56,261 nucleotides of DNA from Lysobacteraceae bacterium NML91-0213 (GCA_002798175.1 NWQL01000004.1:184605-240865), one strand, 5' to 3'; shown: positions 19,801 through 31,386, numbered from the stretch's first letter. Notes: generated by a model not told the origin, from the sequence alone. Made by a program: numbers and translations.

Positions 19801-20360
19801 CGGCCCTGCGGATCGACGTCGAGATCGAGGATGGGTTGCGACGACAGTGCATCGGGCGTGGCGTCGTCGGGTGCGAAGCGCACCAGCCCCGCCGTGTCCG
19901 ACCAGCGGTAGAGCGCGCCGTCCATTGCGCCGAACCACAGCTCGCCATCGCAATCGGCCAGCGAGAGGATGTTGGAGTCGCTGATCAGCCCGTCGTCGGC
20001 GATCGGCTCGAAGCGGTCGTCCTCGCGGACATAACGGGCAAGCCCGCCCTTCTCGGTGGCGACCCACACCCGGTCGCGCGCGTCGACGTGCACGGCCTGG
20101 ATGAAGTTGTCGCCCAGCGACCCGGCGCGGCCAGGATCATGCCGCCACACCTTCATCCGCATGCCGTCGTAACGCGCGAGGCCATCGCCGGTGGCGATCC
20201 AGACGAAGCCCGCGCGGTCGCGCGCGATTCCCATGATGTCGCTGGACGGCAGCCCGTCCTGCGCGCCCAGCGGGCGGAACCGCGGCGTTTCCGGCAGCGC
20301 CGCCGCGGCCAGGACACAGCCGCCCAGCCACAACAGCACCGTGATCAGCGCGGTGCGCAT
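16854..20360 (-). CDS. Two-component propeller hybrid histidine kinase, upstream copy
   Basis: An 1168-residue paralogue of the next gene: signal peptide (1-21), propeller blades such as [15 protein letters not shown] and [14 protein letters not shown], a Y_Y_Y segment (about 685-750), and a transmembrane helix near 755-774. HisKA carries His810, followed by the ATPase with Asn927 and GLGLA, and a receiver with Asp1094 and Lys1144. The kinase and receiver regions are visibly very similar to the downstream copy; the propellers differ more. This suggests tandem duplication with divergence in ligand recognition. The start at 20360 is followed by a clear signal sequence ([20 protein letters not shown]). 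No response regulator gene accompanies the pair. Confidence 0.92.
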   Translation of the reverse strand: MRTALITVLLWLGGCVLAAAALPETPRFRPLGAQDGLPSSDIMGIARDRAGFVWIATGDGLARYDGMRMKVWRHDPGRAGSLGDNFIQAVHVDARDRVWVATEKGGLARYVREDDRFEPIADDGLISDSNILSLADCDGELWFGAMDGALYRWSDTAGLVRFAPDDATPDALSSQPILDLDVDPQGRVWAATFGGLAVADGDGVRRIALPGDDPYPRVYTVRWLGDALWVGTAQGIHVRAPDGGWQRPAWSSMFESPNAAVSLARDDDGALWIGSQRRLWRVPANGAPRPVETGAPVQDRGIMQILRQDDGAVWVPLPGVGLGYLRSDWRQVAQFDTRDGLRPTLYTALAPAHDGGIWLGSAAGVQWLSAAGEVEAFEEPLDSRLRAHRVVALAETASGVLWAGVRPGLVRVGPQGSIDFWGPDSPRDPAPGRMTDQVQIAPDGTLWTAARQGGLQQRDAHSGRVLREIPADDRGDHEAMAFDVEGRLWTAGDYGLAMLDEESGRLEPQVATGGRTVVAFAFDGADTLWLQSIEGLDRYRRVDGRWTFDDRVDARRGMPPVSASALRIDARGRIWVSTTRGLYRWDPALARMRHLGVGLGFRSQEFVYRALALTADGVLAGATGDAGVVLIDTTADAGPPVLPVLELDSVAVREGGEWRERPGHGAAVLAPGTSELRISARLLAFDDPQSNRYWSKLEGVDREWQEQGASGDRVLVGLAPGRYTLHLRAADAQGAVAERSVEVLVQPPWWRTPLALVGWVLLALVLVAALAAGYRARLRRRHAWQLAERERALAEQASVAKSRFLATLGHEVRTPMTGVLGMSELLLDSPLQPQQRRYAQSIRHAGEHLMRLLNDALDLARIEAGRLELDPRPFDPRMLLQDVAALMAPLAGQRGLGFEEDVDPDVPRWLVGDAMRVRQILLNLLGNAIKFTERGHVALSMAATGDGVCFGIRDTGPGLNDAQRERLFRRFEQADGARTAARYGGSGLGLAICQELAAEMRGRITVDSTPGEGTCFRVWLPLPAAATGPEEPAPPEATPAPSGLAVLLVEDDPTVAEVIAGLLRAQGHAVVHAGHGLAALVALRAQPMDAALVDLDLPGIDGIAVAKQLRAQSPGIALVAITARADAGAEPAARAAGVDGFLRKPLTGRMLADALRDACARRQEDPLE

Positions 20361-20492
20361 ATCGGGTGTCCCCTGGTCCGCCTCCCCGGCGACCGGTCAT
20401 CGTCGCAATGCCCGCCTGCGCGTGCAAGGCGCGATGTGACGGCGATCAAGCTATTGCCCGGACGCCTGCACACCGGCCGTGGCTGCCGGCCG

Positions 20493-20498
20493 TAGACT
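20493..20498 (+). promoter_or_regulatory. -10 element TAGACT for the yceI gene
   Basis: TAGACT ends exactly 6 nt before the ATG at 20505. No ribosome-binding sequence is present, so the mRNA is predicted to be leaderless. Confidence 0.45.
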
Positions 20499-20504
20499 GC
20501 GCCG

Positions 20505-21152
20505 ATGCCTGCGCGCGCGCTCCCGCTTCTGTTCGTCCTGTCCGTGCTGTCATCGGTGGCCACGGCCGCGGAGCGGTTCGCGCTCGACCCGGTGCATACG
20601 CGGGTGATGGTGGCGGTCGACCACGCCGGCTATTCGAAGGCGATCGGCACCGTCTCGGGCAGCACCGGGGTGCTCGCGTTCGATCCCGCCGACTGGCGCC
20701 AGGCGCGCCTGGAAGCGCGGGTGCCGCTGCAGCAGCTCGATTTCGGCGACCCTCGCTGGAACCAGGCGGTGGCCGCGGCGAACCTGCTGGATGCCGGCCG
20801 CAATCCCGAAGCGCGGTTCGTCTCGACCCACGTGGAGCCGGTCGCCGCGGACGAGGCCATCGTGCACGGCCAGCTGACCCTGCGCGGGGTGAGCCGCCCG
20901 GTGGCGCTGCAGGTCCGCATGAATGCACTCAAACGCCACCCGATGCCGCCGTTCCGCCGCACGGCCGGGTTTTCCGCCACGGCGACCGTGAGTCGCGCGG
21001 ACTTCGGTATCGATGCATGGCCTTCGCTGATCGGCGACGACGTCGAACTGCGCATCGAGGCCGAAGCGTTCGCGTCACGCACGGCCCGTTTCAGCGACGA
21101 GGTCGTGCCGACCCACCCCTCCGCAACCACCCCGCCCGCGGATCGGCCCTGA
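20505..21152 (+). CDS. YceI family secreted lipid-binding-type protein
   Basis: The 215-residue product begins with a signal peptide (cleavage near residue 21, VATAAE) and then the YceI lipocalin-like domain. FALDPVHTRVMVAVDHAG, then VSGSTGVLAFDP, LEARVPLQQLDFGDP and ARFVSTHVEPV follow the usual order. YceI proteins are periplasmic or secreted and bind isoprenoid-type lipids; physiological roles include stress and polyisoprenoid handling. A loosely conserved C-terminal tail (residues 190-215) is disordered. It is divergent from the kinase pair (144-bp gap) and convergent with the glutaredoxin-like gene 28 bp away. Confidence 0.87.
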   Translation: MPARALPLLFVLSVLSSVATAAERFALDPVHTRVMVAVDHAGYSKAIGTVSGSTGVLAFDPADWRQARLEARVPLQQLDFGDPRWNQAVAAANLLDAGRNPEARFVSTHVEPVAADEAIVHGQLTLRGVSRPVALQVRMNALKRHPMPPFRRTAGFSATATVSRADFGIDAWPSLIGDDVELRIEAEAFASRTARFSDEVVPTHPSATTPPADRP

Positions 21153-21180
21153 CCGCTCCGTACGCCTGCGGCGACAGGCG

Positions 21181-21444
21181 TCAGCCCGCGGACGCGCCGA
21201 TGAACGTCCGCACCGCCGCCGCATCGAACGGCCAGTCCAGTTCGCGGCCGTCCGCTGCCCGCAGTACCGGCACGCGGATGCCATAGCGGGCCTCGAGCGC
21301 CTGGTCGTCGTCGATCCACACGGTCTCGAAGTCGGGCGCACGCGCTTGCGCCAGCACGTCGAGTGCCTGGTCACACAGCGGGCAGTGGTCGCGCTGGAAC
21401 AGCTGCAGCGTGGGCGACGGCTGGGACAGGGCGTTGCGCGGCAC
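21181..21444 (-). CDS. Glutaredoxin-like thiol-redox protein
   Basis: An 87-residue thioredoxin-fold protein with a CPLC dithiol at residues 21-24 after LQLFQRDH, and the cis-proline in [17 protein letters not shown]. It matches the short glutaredoxin-family (DUF836-type) proteins that lack a signal peptide. Substrate unknown. The only start consistent with this N-terminus is the GTG at 21444. It lies between yceI (convergent) and sdaA (divergent), with 40 bp to the sdaA start. Confidence 0.78.
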   Translation of the reverse strand: MPRNALSQPSPTLQLFQRDHCPLCDQALDVLAQARAPDFETVWIDDDQALEARYGIRVPVLRAADGRELDWPFDAAAVRTFIGASAG

Positions 21445-21471
21445 GGTCGGTCGGGTTCAACGACGGCCGCG

Positions 21472-21477
21472 TAGAAT
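21472..21477 (+). promoter_or_regulatory. -10 element TAGAAT for sdaA
   Basis: TAGAAT ends 7 nt before the sdaA ATG at 21485, and no ribosome site intervenes. It is consistent with a leaderless mRNA. Confidence 0.45.
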
Positions 21478-21484
21478 AGCGCCC

Positions 21485-22867
<1,383 letters not shown>

Positions 22868-22943
22868 TTGCGAGGCGCTGGTGCGGGGCGTCGTCCCGTG
22901 AAGCGGACACCGCTGCCGTCGACGTCCACGTCGCCGACTGCTT

Positions 22944-22949
22944 CATAAT
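22944..22949 (+). promoter_or_regulatory. -10 element CATAAT for the phytase-like gene
   Basis: CATAAT ends 6 nt before the ATG at 22956, with no ribosome site, matching the leaderless pattern seen elsewhere in the window. Confidence 0.45.
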
Positions 22950-22955
22950 CCGTCG

Positions 22956-24065
22956 ATGAATCCGCTTCGCATCGCACTTCCTTCCGTCCTGGCGCTCGCC
23001 ATCGCCGGCTGTGCCGGGCTGCAACGCGATGCCCGCGGGTCGGGCGCGCCGCCGCCGATGGCCGCATCGGCAAGCGTCGTGGTACGCGAGGCCTTCCTCG
23101 GCGCACCGCGTCCCGGGGACGAACTCGATTCCCTGGCCACCTGGATCGATGCCGAGGGCGCCACCCGGGTCATCGCCACCGCCAAGTCCACCCACCGGCT
23201 GGTGATCTTCGACGGCGACACCGGCGCGCACGTCGGCGATGCCGGCAGCCACGGGCGCGGGCCAGGCCAGTTCAGCCGGCCCAATGGCATCGCGGCCTTC
23301 GGCGACCTGCTGTTCGTGACCGAACGCGACGCGCCGCGCGTGCAGGTCCTGGCGCTGCCGGGGTTCACCCACCTCGCCAGCTTCGGCGACGAGGAACTGC
23401 GCAGTCCCTATGGCATCTGGGTGCACGAAACCGCGCCCGGGACCCTCGAAGCCTTCGTCACCGACAGCTTCATGGAGGGCGCCGACCACCGCACCGTCCC
23501 GCCCGCCGCCGAACTCGACCGGCGGGTGCACCACTACCGCGTCGGGTCCGATGGCGATGGCGATGGCGTGCACGCGGTCCACCTCGGCGCATTCGGCGCG
23601 ACCGGTGGGAACGGCGTGCTGCACATGGTGGAGTCGATTGCCGGTGATCCCGCGCGGCAGCGGCTGCTGATCGCCGACGAGGACACCCGCCACGGCTCGA
23701 CCCTGCACGAATACGGCTTCGACGGCCGCTACACCGGCCGCAGCCTGCCCATGGGCACCTTCACCGGCGAGGCCGAGGGCGTGGCGTTGTGGGATTGCGG
23801 CGCCGACGCCGGCTACTGGCTGGCGGCGGACCAGACCCTGCCGCAGACCGGCTTCCACCTGTTCGACCGCAGCACGCTCGCCCCCCGCGGCAGTTTCCGC
23901 GGCGAGGTGACCGCCAACACCGACGGGATCGCGCTGCATGCCGCGGCCACGCCGCGCTTCCAGGCCGGGGTGCTGTACGCGGTGCACGACGACCGCGCCC
24001 TGGCCGCATTCGATCTTGCAGAGGTCATCCGCGCGCTCGACCTCGACCCCGCCTGCGCGCACTAG
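22956..24065 (+). CDS. Phytase-like beta-propeller lipoprotein
   Basis: The 369-residue product has a lipoprotein signal peptide with lipobox IAGC (acylated Cys19). A propeller-like domain follows, with repeated strands: VIATAKSTHRLVIFDGDTG, GRGPGQFSRPNGIAAFGDLLF, FTGEAEGVALWDC and GYWLAADQ. The GEAEGVAL and WLAADQ elements resemble beta-propeller phytases, but the usual N-terminal acidic metal cluster is not obvious. Phosphatase activity is therefore uncertain. An SDGDGDG calcium-type loop at about residue 198 is encoded by a small GATGGC repeat. It is predicted to be outer-membrane or periplasmic. The M23 peptidase starts 10 bp downstream. Confidence 0.65.
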   Translation: MNPLRIALPSVLALAIAGCAGLQRDARGSGAPPPMAASASVVVREAFLGAPRPGDELDSLATWIDAEGATRVIATAKSTHRLVIFDGDTGAHVGDAGSHGRGPGQFSRPNGIAAFGDLLFVTERDAPRVQVLALPGFTHLASFGDEELRSPYGIWVHETAPGTLEAFVTDSFMEGADHRTVPPAAELDRRVHHYRVGSDGDGDGVHAVHLGAFGATGGNGVLHMVESIAGDPARQRLLIADEDTRHGSTLHEYGFDGRYTGRSLPMGTFTGEAEGVALWDCGADAGYWLAADQTLPQTGFHLFDRSTLAPRGSFRGEVTANTDGIALHAAATPRFQAGVLYAVHDDRALAAFDLAEVIRALDLDPACAH

Positions 24066-24075
24066 GCAGCAGTCC

Positions 24076-24963
24076 GTGCCGTCGCCCGCTATCGCGCTGC
24101 TGGTCGCAGCGATGCTGGTCACCACCGCGATCGGGGCCCGTGCCGGCGAGATCTGGCGCTGGACCGACGCCGACGGCACGCGGCATTACGCCGACCGCCC
24201 GACCCCTGATGCGCGCAGCCCGCGACGTACCGCCGACAGCGCACCCGCGGCGATCGCGCGCCTGCGGCTGGAACAGGGCGACGGCGAGTTGCTCGCATGG
24301 GCGCAGAACCCCCTGGACGGGCCGATCGAGGTGCTGCTGCGGGTCTCCGGCGCGGCGCCGCAGGCGGTGCCGGCGCTGCCCGCCCGCGCCACGGTGCCCG
24401 CGCGTACCGAGGTACTGCTGACGCGCATCGCCGGCCAGGGCGCGGCCGCGCAGCTGGCATTGACCGCGGTGCCCGGGCATCCGGGTGCACGCCCGCGCGA
24501 TGTCGAATACGGCTATCCGCTGGGCACGCGCCAGCTCCGCGTGGAGCAGGGCTGGAGCGGCGGCTTCAGCCATTCCGATGCACAGAACCGGCATGCGGTG
24601 GATTTCGCCGCAGCGGTCGGCACCCCCGTGCTCGCCGCGCGCGACGGGACGGTCATGCACGCCGAGGCCGGTTTCGACGAAGCCGCACCCGGTGACCACG
24701 AAGCGGTGACCCGCGCCAATTTCGTGCGCGTGCTGCACGACGACGGCAGCATGGCGCTGTATGCCCACCTGGACGCCGGCGGAGTGCTGGTGCATCCGGG
24801 CCAGCGCGTGCGTCGCGGCACGCCGCTCGGCCGATCGGGCAACACCGGGCTGTCCAGCGGCCCGCACCTGCATTTCGTCGTGCAGGTCAACCGCGGCCTC
24901 AGCCTGGAATCGATCCCGTTCCGGATGTTCGGTCCACAGGGAATCCTGCGCTTCCAGCCATAG
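24076..24963 (+). CDS. M23 peptidase with N-terminal DUF4124
   Basis: A 295-residue exported protein. The GTG at 24076 gives a good signal peptide (PSPAIALLVAAMLVTTAIGA, cleavage near residue 24). Mature residues EIWRWTDADGTRHYADRP form a DUF4124 module. The C-terminal half is an M23/lysostaphin-type endopeptidase: HAVDFAAAVGTPV, MALYAHLDAGGV and GPHLHFVVQ provide the HxxxD and HxH zinc ligands, so catalytic residues are present. It likely trims peptidoglycan in the periplasm. An internal ATG at 24112 would lose the signal. Its last 65 bp overlap the 3' end of the opposite-strand glycosyltransferase gene. Confidence 0.88.
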   Translation: MPSPAIALLVAAMLVTTAIGARAGEIWRWTDADGTRHYADRPTPDARSPRRTADSAPAAIARLRLEQGDGELLAWAQNPLDGPIEVLLRVSGAAPQAVPALPARATVPARTEVLLTRIAGQGAAAQLALTAVPGHPGARPRDVEYGYPLGTRQLRVEQGWSGGFSHSDAQNRHAVDFAAAVGTPVLAARDGTVMHAEAGFDEAAPGDHEAVTRANFVRVLHDDGSMALYAHLDAGGVLVHPGQRVRRGTPLGRSGNTGLSSGPHLHFVVQVNRGLSLESIPFRMFGPQGILRFQP

Positions 24964-26401
24964 CCTGTGGTGCAAGCCCAAGCGCGAGCACCCCTTCCTC
25001 GAACAGGCGATGCGCGGCCTCGATCCGCTGCATCTCGTTGGCATCAAGGTCGGCTGCCGACTGGCCGAGCAGGTCCCGGACGAGGCCCCGCTCACGCCGG
25101 TCGAGCACGCGGCTCGCGTAGTCGCCACGCACCACGCCCGACGCCGCATCCAGGCCGCGCACCAGCGGTCCGATCTGGACTTCCAGCACGTCGAAGTCCA
25201 CCACCGGTGGCGGGGGTTCGAGCGCCCGGTCGACGGCTGCCATGAAACCGGCCTCGAACGCCGCCGGCGACCACTGCGCATCGATCAGCGCGCGCCCACG
25301 CGCGCAGGCGGCAGCGACCGCGGCGGGATCGCCCAGCCCGCCCAGGATGGCCTCGGCCACCGGCAGGAATGCCGCGGGCGACACCTGTCCACTGGCATCG
25401 GCCACCATCGCCGCGTCCTCGACCACGCTGATTCCGTGTCCCGCCGGCAACAGGAAGCGGTTGTTGCCGACCCCGTTGGTATAGACCGGGCAACCGGCGT
25501 GCACCGACTCCAGCACGTAGAAGCCGAACGGTTCCGGGAACAGGTTGTAGGCCAGCCCGAACCGGGCCAGGCCGAAGAGTTCGAACACCGCGCGCTGGTG
25601 CAGGTGCGGCACCGGCAGGAACAGGTCGGCGCAGCGCAGCCCCGACCCTGCCAGCATCGCGTCGATCGACGCACGGTGCGCGGGCGGCAGCGATTGCTCG
25701 GAGATCGCCAGCATCACCCGCGTGCCGCCACGCCGGCGCGCGATGTCGTTCAGGGCGTACAGGATGCCGACCGTCGCCATCAGGTCCTGCTTGCCGGGCT
25801 GCAGGGCATGCCCGACCACGACCCCGGCATCGACCGCGCGACGCACCGCCGGCGGCACGTCCGCACCCAACGGAAAGCCCGGCTCCCCGGCCGGCGTGGA
25901 CACGCACGGCACCGGCATCGGCACGTCGATCACCCGGGTAAAGCCTTCCGGATCGAGAACGCGACGGGCCTTCCAGTCGGGCGTGGCGAACACCGCGCGC
26001 AGGCTGCGGGCGAGGTAGGGCGAATTGGCACAGTGCACGTCGATCGCGTCGTTGCCGATCCACGCCCCGGTGCCATAGGCCAGCCCGTGGTACAGCACCA
26101 GGTGATGCTGCGCCCATTGCCGTGCCGGGCCGCGGATCGATACGCCCGCACCATCATGGATGGCCAGCAACGGCCGCGGGCCCGAGCCCAGGTCGGCCAG
26201 CGCGCGCGCCAGCGCCATCGGCACCATCGATTCCTGCGCAGCCGGCCGCCGCGGACGTGGCGGCGCGAACGCCCGCACCTGCCAGCCATGGCCCTGCAAC
26301 AGCGGCGCGATGCGGTCGTTGACGTAGCCCACCGACCCGTTGAACGGCGGCCCCCCGGTCTTCGACAACTGCAGATGCACCCGACGTTGCGAATGATCCA
26401 T
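24899..26401 (-). CDS. GT-B-fold glycosyltransferase, uncharacterised family
   Basis: The 500-residue protein resembles GT4-like transferases in the C-terminal half: FPEPFGFYVLESVHAGCPVY carries the donor-binding E-x7-E pattern, followed by NGVGNNRFLLPAG. The N-terminal LSKTGGPPFNGSVGYVNDRIAPLL replaces the canonical glycine-rich opening. Sugar donor and acceptor are unknown, and no polysaccharide cluster surrounds it. The final 22 residues are encoded in DNA that is antisense to the M23 peptidase end (24899-24963). An alternative shorter natural C-terminus is not visible. The ATG at 26401 follows an AGGG ribosome site, 37 nt after a minus-strand TATAAT. Confidence 0.75.
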   Translation of the reverse strand: MDHSQRRVHLQLSKTGGPPFNGSVGYVNDRIAPLLQGHGWQVRAFAPPRPRRPAAQESMVPMALARALADLGSGPRPLLAIHDGAGVSIRGPARQWAQHHLVLYHGLAYGTGAWIGNDAIDVHCANSPYLARSLRAVFATPDWKARRVLDPEGFTRVIDVPMPVPCVSTPAGEPGFPLGADVPPAVRRAVDAGVVVGHALQPGKQDLMATVGILYALNDIARRRGGTRVMLAISEQSLPPAHRASIDAMLAGSGLRCADLFLPVPHLHQRAVFELFGLARFGLAYNLFPEPFGFYVLESVHAGCPVYTNGVGNNRFLLPAGHGISVVEDAAMVADASGQVSPAAFLPVAEAILGGLGDPAAVAAACARGRALIDAQWSPAAFEAGFMAAVDRALEPPPPVVDFDVLEVQIGPLVRGLDAASGVVRGDYASRVLDRRERGLVRDLLGQSAADLDANEMQRIEAAHRLFEEGVLALGLAPQAMAGSAGFPVDRTSGTGSIPG

Positions 26402-26438
26402 CGCCCTGCCTGCATGACGCGCCCCGCGCGGGCCCCGG

Positions 26439-26467
26439 ATTATAGGTGGCCCGCCGCCGCGTATAAT
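26439..26467. promoter_or_regulatory. Divergent promoters with two perfect -10 hexamers
   Basis: TATAAT occurs on minus at 26444-26439 (toward the glycosyltransferase, 37-nt leader) and on plus at 26462-26467 (toward prfC, 44-nt leader), with 17 bp between them. No clear -35 boxes are seen. Two perfect consensus hexamers in such GC-rich DNA are unlikely by chance. Confidence 0.65.
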
Positions 26468-26511
26468 CGCCGGCCCCCTGACCCTGCCGCACGCAGCGCG
26501 TGCATTCCCGC

Positions 26512-28116
<1,605 letters not shown>

Positions 28117-28233
28117 GCGGGATCCGCCCGGCACCGCGTACCGTGCCCCCCGTGGGCGCCGGCGTGAGCGGGGATCGCTGACAGCACGCATGCGTATGGT
28201 CTAATGCGCTCCGGACCTTTCCCCGGGGCCGCA

Positions 28234-28887
28234 ATGAGCACGACCATCCTGAACCTGCGCCAGAAGCGCGAGGAACTCGCCAGTGCGCTGACCCATGGCC
28301 TCGGCGCGGCCGCCGCGCTCGCCGCCGGAGCGGTGCTGATCACCCTGGCCGCGCTGTACGGCGATGCCTGGCAGCTCGGTGCGGCGATCGTCTTCGGCAC
28401 CAGCCTGCTGATGCTGTACCTCGCCTCCACCCTCTACCACGCCTTCCAGAACCCCGTGCTCAAGGGCCGGCTGAAGGTGTTCGACCACTGCGCGATCTAC
28501 CTGCTGATCGCCGGCACGTACACGCCGTTCACCCTGATCGGCCTGCGCGGGCCGCTGGGCTGGACCCTGTTCGCGGCGATCTGGACGCTGGCGTTTGCGG
28601 GGGTGGTGTTCAAGCTGTTCTACACCGGCCGGTTCAAGCGGCTGTCGACGCTGATCTACGTGGCAATGGGCTGGCTGGTGATCGTGGCGATCAAGCCGGT
28701 GCTGGCGGCGCTGGACAGCTGGACCTTCGGCTGGCTGATCGCGGGCGGGCTGTTCTATACCCTCGGCACGATCTTCTACCATCGCGAATCGATCCCCTAC
28801 TCGCACGCGGTCTGGCATCTGTTCTGCATTGCCGGAAGCGTGTGCCACTACATCTCGGTCATGGCACAGGTGGTGACGCCGCGCTGA
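28234..28887 (+). CDS. Hemolysin III / TrhA-type membrane protein
   Basis: A 217-residue integral membrane protein with seven predicted helices. Family hallmarks are an N-terminal REELASALTHGLGAAAA segment, STLYHAF, FDHCAIYLLIAGTYTPF, and the C-terminal SHAVWHLFCIAGS. The conserved Ser, Asp and His residues form the presumed zinc site of the PAQR-related superfamily. Despite the name, members affect membrane-lipid homeostasis and are not proven toxins. The ATG at 28234 follows GGGG. An upstream in-frame ATG at 28204 gives a weaker N-terminus. Confidence 0.88.
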   Translation: MSTTILNLRQKREELASALTHGLGAAAALAAGAVLITLAALYGDAWQLGAAIVFGTSLLMLYLASTLYHAFQNPVLKGRLKVFDHCAIYLLIAGTYTPFTLIGLRGPLGWTLFAAIWTLAFAGVVFKLFYTGRFKRLSTLIYVAMGWLVIVAIKPVLAALDSWTFGWLIAGGLFYTLGTIFYHRESIPYSHAVWHLFCIAGSVCHYISVMAQVVTPR

Positions 28888-28933
28888 CCGGCGCGCGCGT
28901 ATCCTGACCGCATCGTTGCTACGGAGCTCCGCC

Positions 28934-29320
28934 ATGCGAACCGCTGCCGCCGTCACCGCCTGCCTGCTGCTTGCCGCGTGTGGCCAGGACCAGGCGCCCA
29001 CCCCGGCCACGCCGGTCAGCGAGGCATTCGAGCAGGACGGTGCCAGGCCGCCCGTCGGCCCCGTGGACGCCACCTATCTGTGCGATGGCGGCAATCGCGT
29101 CGACCTGATCGAGAACCGTCGCTTCGCCCGCATCGCGATGAGCGACGGCCGCGTGGTGCAGCTGGGGGCAATGGACAAGAGCCAGCCGCCGACCTGGTCG
29201 GACGTCGGCCTGCGCTTTGTCGTGGGTGGCGACTATGTCGAACTCTCGCAGGATAACGGGCGCACCCTGCGCTGCGAGGAACAGCCCGCTTCAGGGGACA
29301 CCGGGAACGCCGACGCCTGA
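28934..29320 (+). CDS. MliC-like small lipoprotein
   Basis: A 128-residue lipoprotein with lipobox LAAC (Cys16). The mature part reads YLCDGGNRVDLIENRRF, a mid strand around RVVQLGAM, VGGDYVELSQDNGRTLRCEE. This resembles MliC-type inhibitors of c-type lysozyme (YxCDxGxxV at the start, a paired cysteine near the end), where two cysteines bridge the small barrel. The similarity is moderate and inhibition is inferred. The ATG at 28934 has a CGGAG ribosome site. The terminal 13 residues are polar and probably flexible. Confidence 0.6.
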   Translation: MRTAAAVTACLLLAACGQDQAPTPATPVSEAFEQDGARPPVGPVDATYLCDGGNRVDLIENRRFARIAMSDGRVVQLGAMDKSQPPTWSDVGLRFVVGGDYVELSQDNGRTLRCEEQPASGDTGNADA

Positions 29321-29401
29321 GCCCTGAACGATGGGCAACGCGTTCACCATGGTTTGATACCGGCGCACCGAAGGTGATGGCTCCCCGCAAGGTGAACCGC
29401 C

Positions 29402-31351
29402 ATGCCCGAGGCGCCGGTGTCGAACTCTCCCCGTTCCCGTCGCAGGTTCGACACGATTGCCGACCATCCGTGGCGGGCCGCGTTCGCGGTGGCTGCCGTC
29501 GGGCTGCTGGTGCTGTTCCTGCTGTGGGACTGGAACTGGTTCAAGGGACCGGTGGAGCGTGCGGTCGAGGCCCGGACGGGGCGTGACTTCACCATCGGCG
29601 GTGACCTCGACGTCGATCCCGGTCGCGTGACCACCATCCGCGCCGATGCCCTCGAGCTCGGCAATGCGGACTGGTCGGACGAGGCGCGCATGGCCGCGGC
29701 CGACCGGCTCGAGCTGTCGATCGAGCTCTGGCCGCTGTTGCGCGGACAGGTGCGCATACCGGAGATCCGGCTGCAGCGCCCGCAGGTACGGCTGGAAATC
29801 GGCCCGGACCGCGAGGGCAACTGGAGCGCGTTCGCCGGCGACGGCGGGGGCGGCAGCCCGGTGCAGCTGCAGCGACTGTGGATCGACGATGGCAGCCTGC
29901 TGTTCCTGGATCCGGAAGGCGAGACCGAAGTGGACGTGCGGGTGGCCAGCCAGGCGCCGGGCGAAGGCGACGCGGCGCCGCCCGTCGCCATCACCGGCGA
30001 GGGACGCTGGCGCTCGGCCGAATTCGAACTCGAGGGCACCGCGCAGTCGCCACTGGACCTGCAGGACACTGCGGCCCCCTACCGCTTCGACCTGCATGCC
30101 CGCGCCGGCGCCACCCGTGCCCACGCGCGCGGTTCGCTCGTGGATGCCTTCCAGTTCGAGAATTTCGGCTTCGAGATGGCGCTTGCCGGGCAGAACCTCG
30201 AGCACCTCTATCCCCTGCTCGGCCTGGCCATGCCGCCGACACCGCCGTACTCCGTCGATGGCCAGCTGCGGCGCGAAGGCACCACCTGGCACTACCGCGA
30301 CTTCAGCGGCAAGGTCGGCGACAGCGACCTTGCGGGAACCGTCACCGTGGAAACCGGAGGCGAACGCAACTTCTTCAAGGCCGAGCTGGTGTCGAAGCTG
30401 CTCGACCTCGACGACCTCGCCGGCTTCCTCGGTGCCGCGCCCGAAACCGGCGCCGGGGAAACGCCGAGTCCCGAGCAGCAGGCCGAAGCCTCGGGCAGCG
30501 GGGTCATCCCCGATACGCCCTACGAACTCGACAAGCTCAACGCCATGGATGCCGACGTGCGCCTGCGCGCGCAGCGCATCGAGGCGGACCTGCCGCTCGA
30601 CGACATGGATGCCCACCTGTTCCTGGAGAACGGGCTGCTGCGGCTCGATCCGCTGAATTTCGGCGTGGCCGACGGCGACATCCGCTCGACCGTGCGGATG
30701 GATGCCCGCGAGACACCCATCCGCACCACCCTCGACGCGGACGTGCGTGGCCTGAACCTCGGCGGCCTGTTTCCGGATTCCGCACTGGCAAGCGATGCGG
30801 TGGGCCGTATCGGTGGCCATGCGAAGCTGGCGGGTACGGGCAATTCGATCGCGGCGATGCTCGGCAGTTCCAGCGGCGAAGTCGCCGTGGGCATGGGCAA
30901 GGGCGAGATCAGTGCGTTGCTGGTGGAGCTGGCGGGCATCGACATCGCCGAGGCATTGGCCTTCCTGGTCACCCGCGATCGCAGGATCCCGATCCGCTGT
31001 GCCTTCGCCGATTTCGCGGTGAACGACGGGGTGATGTCCGCCAATGCGCTGGCATTCGACACCACCGATACGCTGATCATCGGCGAAGGCAGCATCGACC
31101 TCGATGGCGAACGGCTCGACCTGCTGCTGCGACCGCGGCCCAAGGACCGCAGCCTGCTGAGCCTGCGCTCGCCACTGGTGATCGGCGGCACCTTCTCCGA
31201 CCCGAGCTTCCGCCCGGACCTCGCCCGCCTGGGCCTGCGTGGCGCGATCGCATTGGCGCTGGGATCGATCGCCCCGCCCGCCGCGCTGCTGGCGACACTC
31301 GAGCTCGGGCCCGGCGAAGACAGCGACTGTGGCGGCGAATACGCGCGCTGA
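29402..31351 (+). CDS. AsmA family membrane-anchored protein
   Basis: A 649-residue protein with one N-terminal transmembrane helix at about 26-44 (AAFAVAAVGLLVLFLLWDW). A long beta-rich periplasmic region follows, starting VERAVEARTGRDFTIGGDLDVD, the classic AsmA opening. The C-terminal half LDADVRGLNLGGLFP... GSIDLDGERLDLLLRPRPKD matches the AsmA/YhjG-type core. AsmA-like proteins bridge inner and outer membranes and help transport phospholipids. A low-complexity PETGAGETPSPEQQAEASG insert lies near residue 350. The ATG at 29402 is close to the end of a 70-bp gap. It is convergent with the CBS gene. Confidence 0.88.
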   Translation: MPEAPVSNSPRSRRRFDTIADHPWRAAFAVAAVGLLVLFLLWDWNWFKGPVERAVEARTGRDFTIGGDLDVDPGRVTTIRADALELGNADWSDEARMAAADRLELSIELWPLLRGQVRIPEIRLQRPQVRLEIGPDREGNWSAFAGDGGGGSPVQLQRLWIDDGSLLFLDPEGETEVDVRVASQAPGEGDAAPPVAITGEGRWRSAEFELEGTAQSPLDLQDTAAPYRFDLHARAGATRAHARGSLVDAFQFENFGFEMALAGQNLEHLYPLLGLAMPPTPPYSVDGQLRREGTTWHYRDFSGKVGDSDLAGTVTVETGGERNFFKAELVSKLLDLDDLAGFLGAAPETGAGETPSPEQQAEASGSGVIPDTPYELDKLNAMDADVRLRAQRIEADLPLDDMDAHLFLENGLLRLDPLNFGVADGDIRSTVRMDARETPIRTTLDADVRGLNLGGLFPDSALASDAVGRIGGHAKLAGTGNSIAAMLGSSSGEVAVGMGKGEISALLVELAGIDIAEALAFLVTRDRRIPIRCAFADFAVNDGVMSANALAFDTTDTLIIGEGSIDLDGERLDLLLRPRPKDRSLLSLRSPLVIGGTFSDPSFRPDLARLGLRGAIALALGSIAPPAALLATLELGPGEDSDCGGEYAR

Positions 31352-31386
31352 GTCGTGCCGCGCGCGGCGTCGCTGCGACCGCGCGC

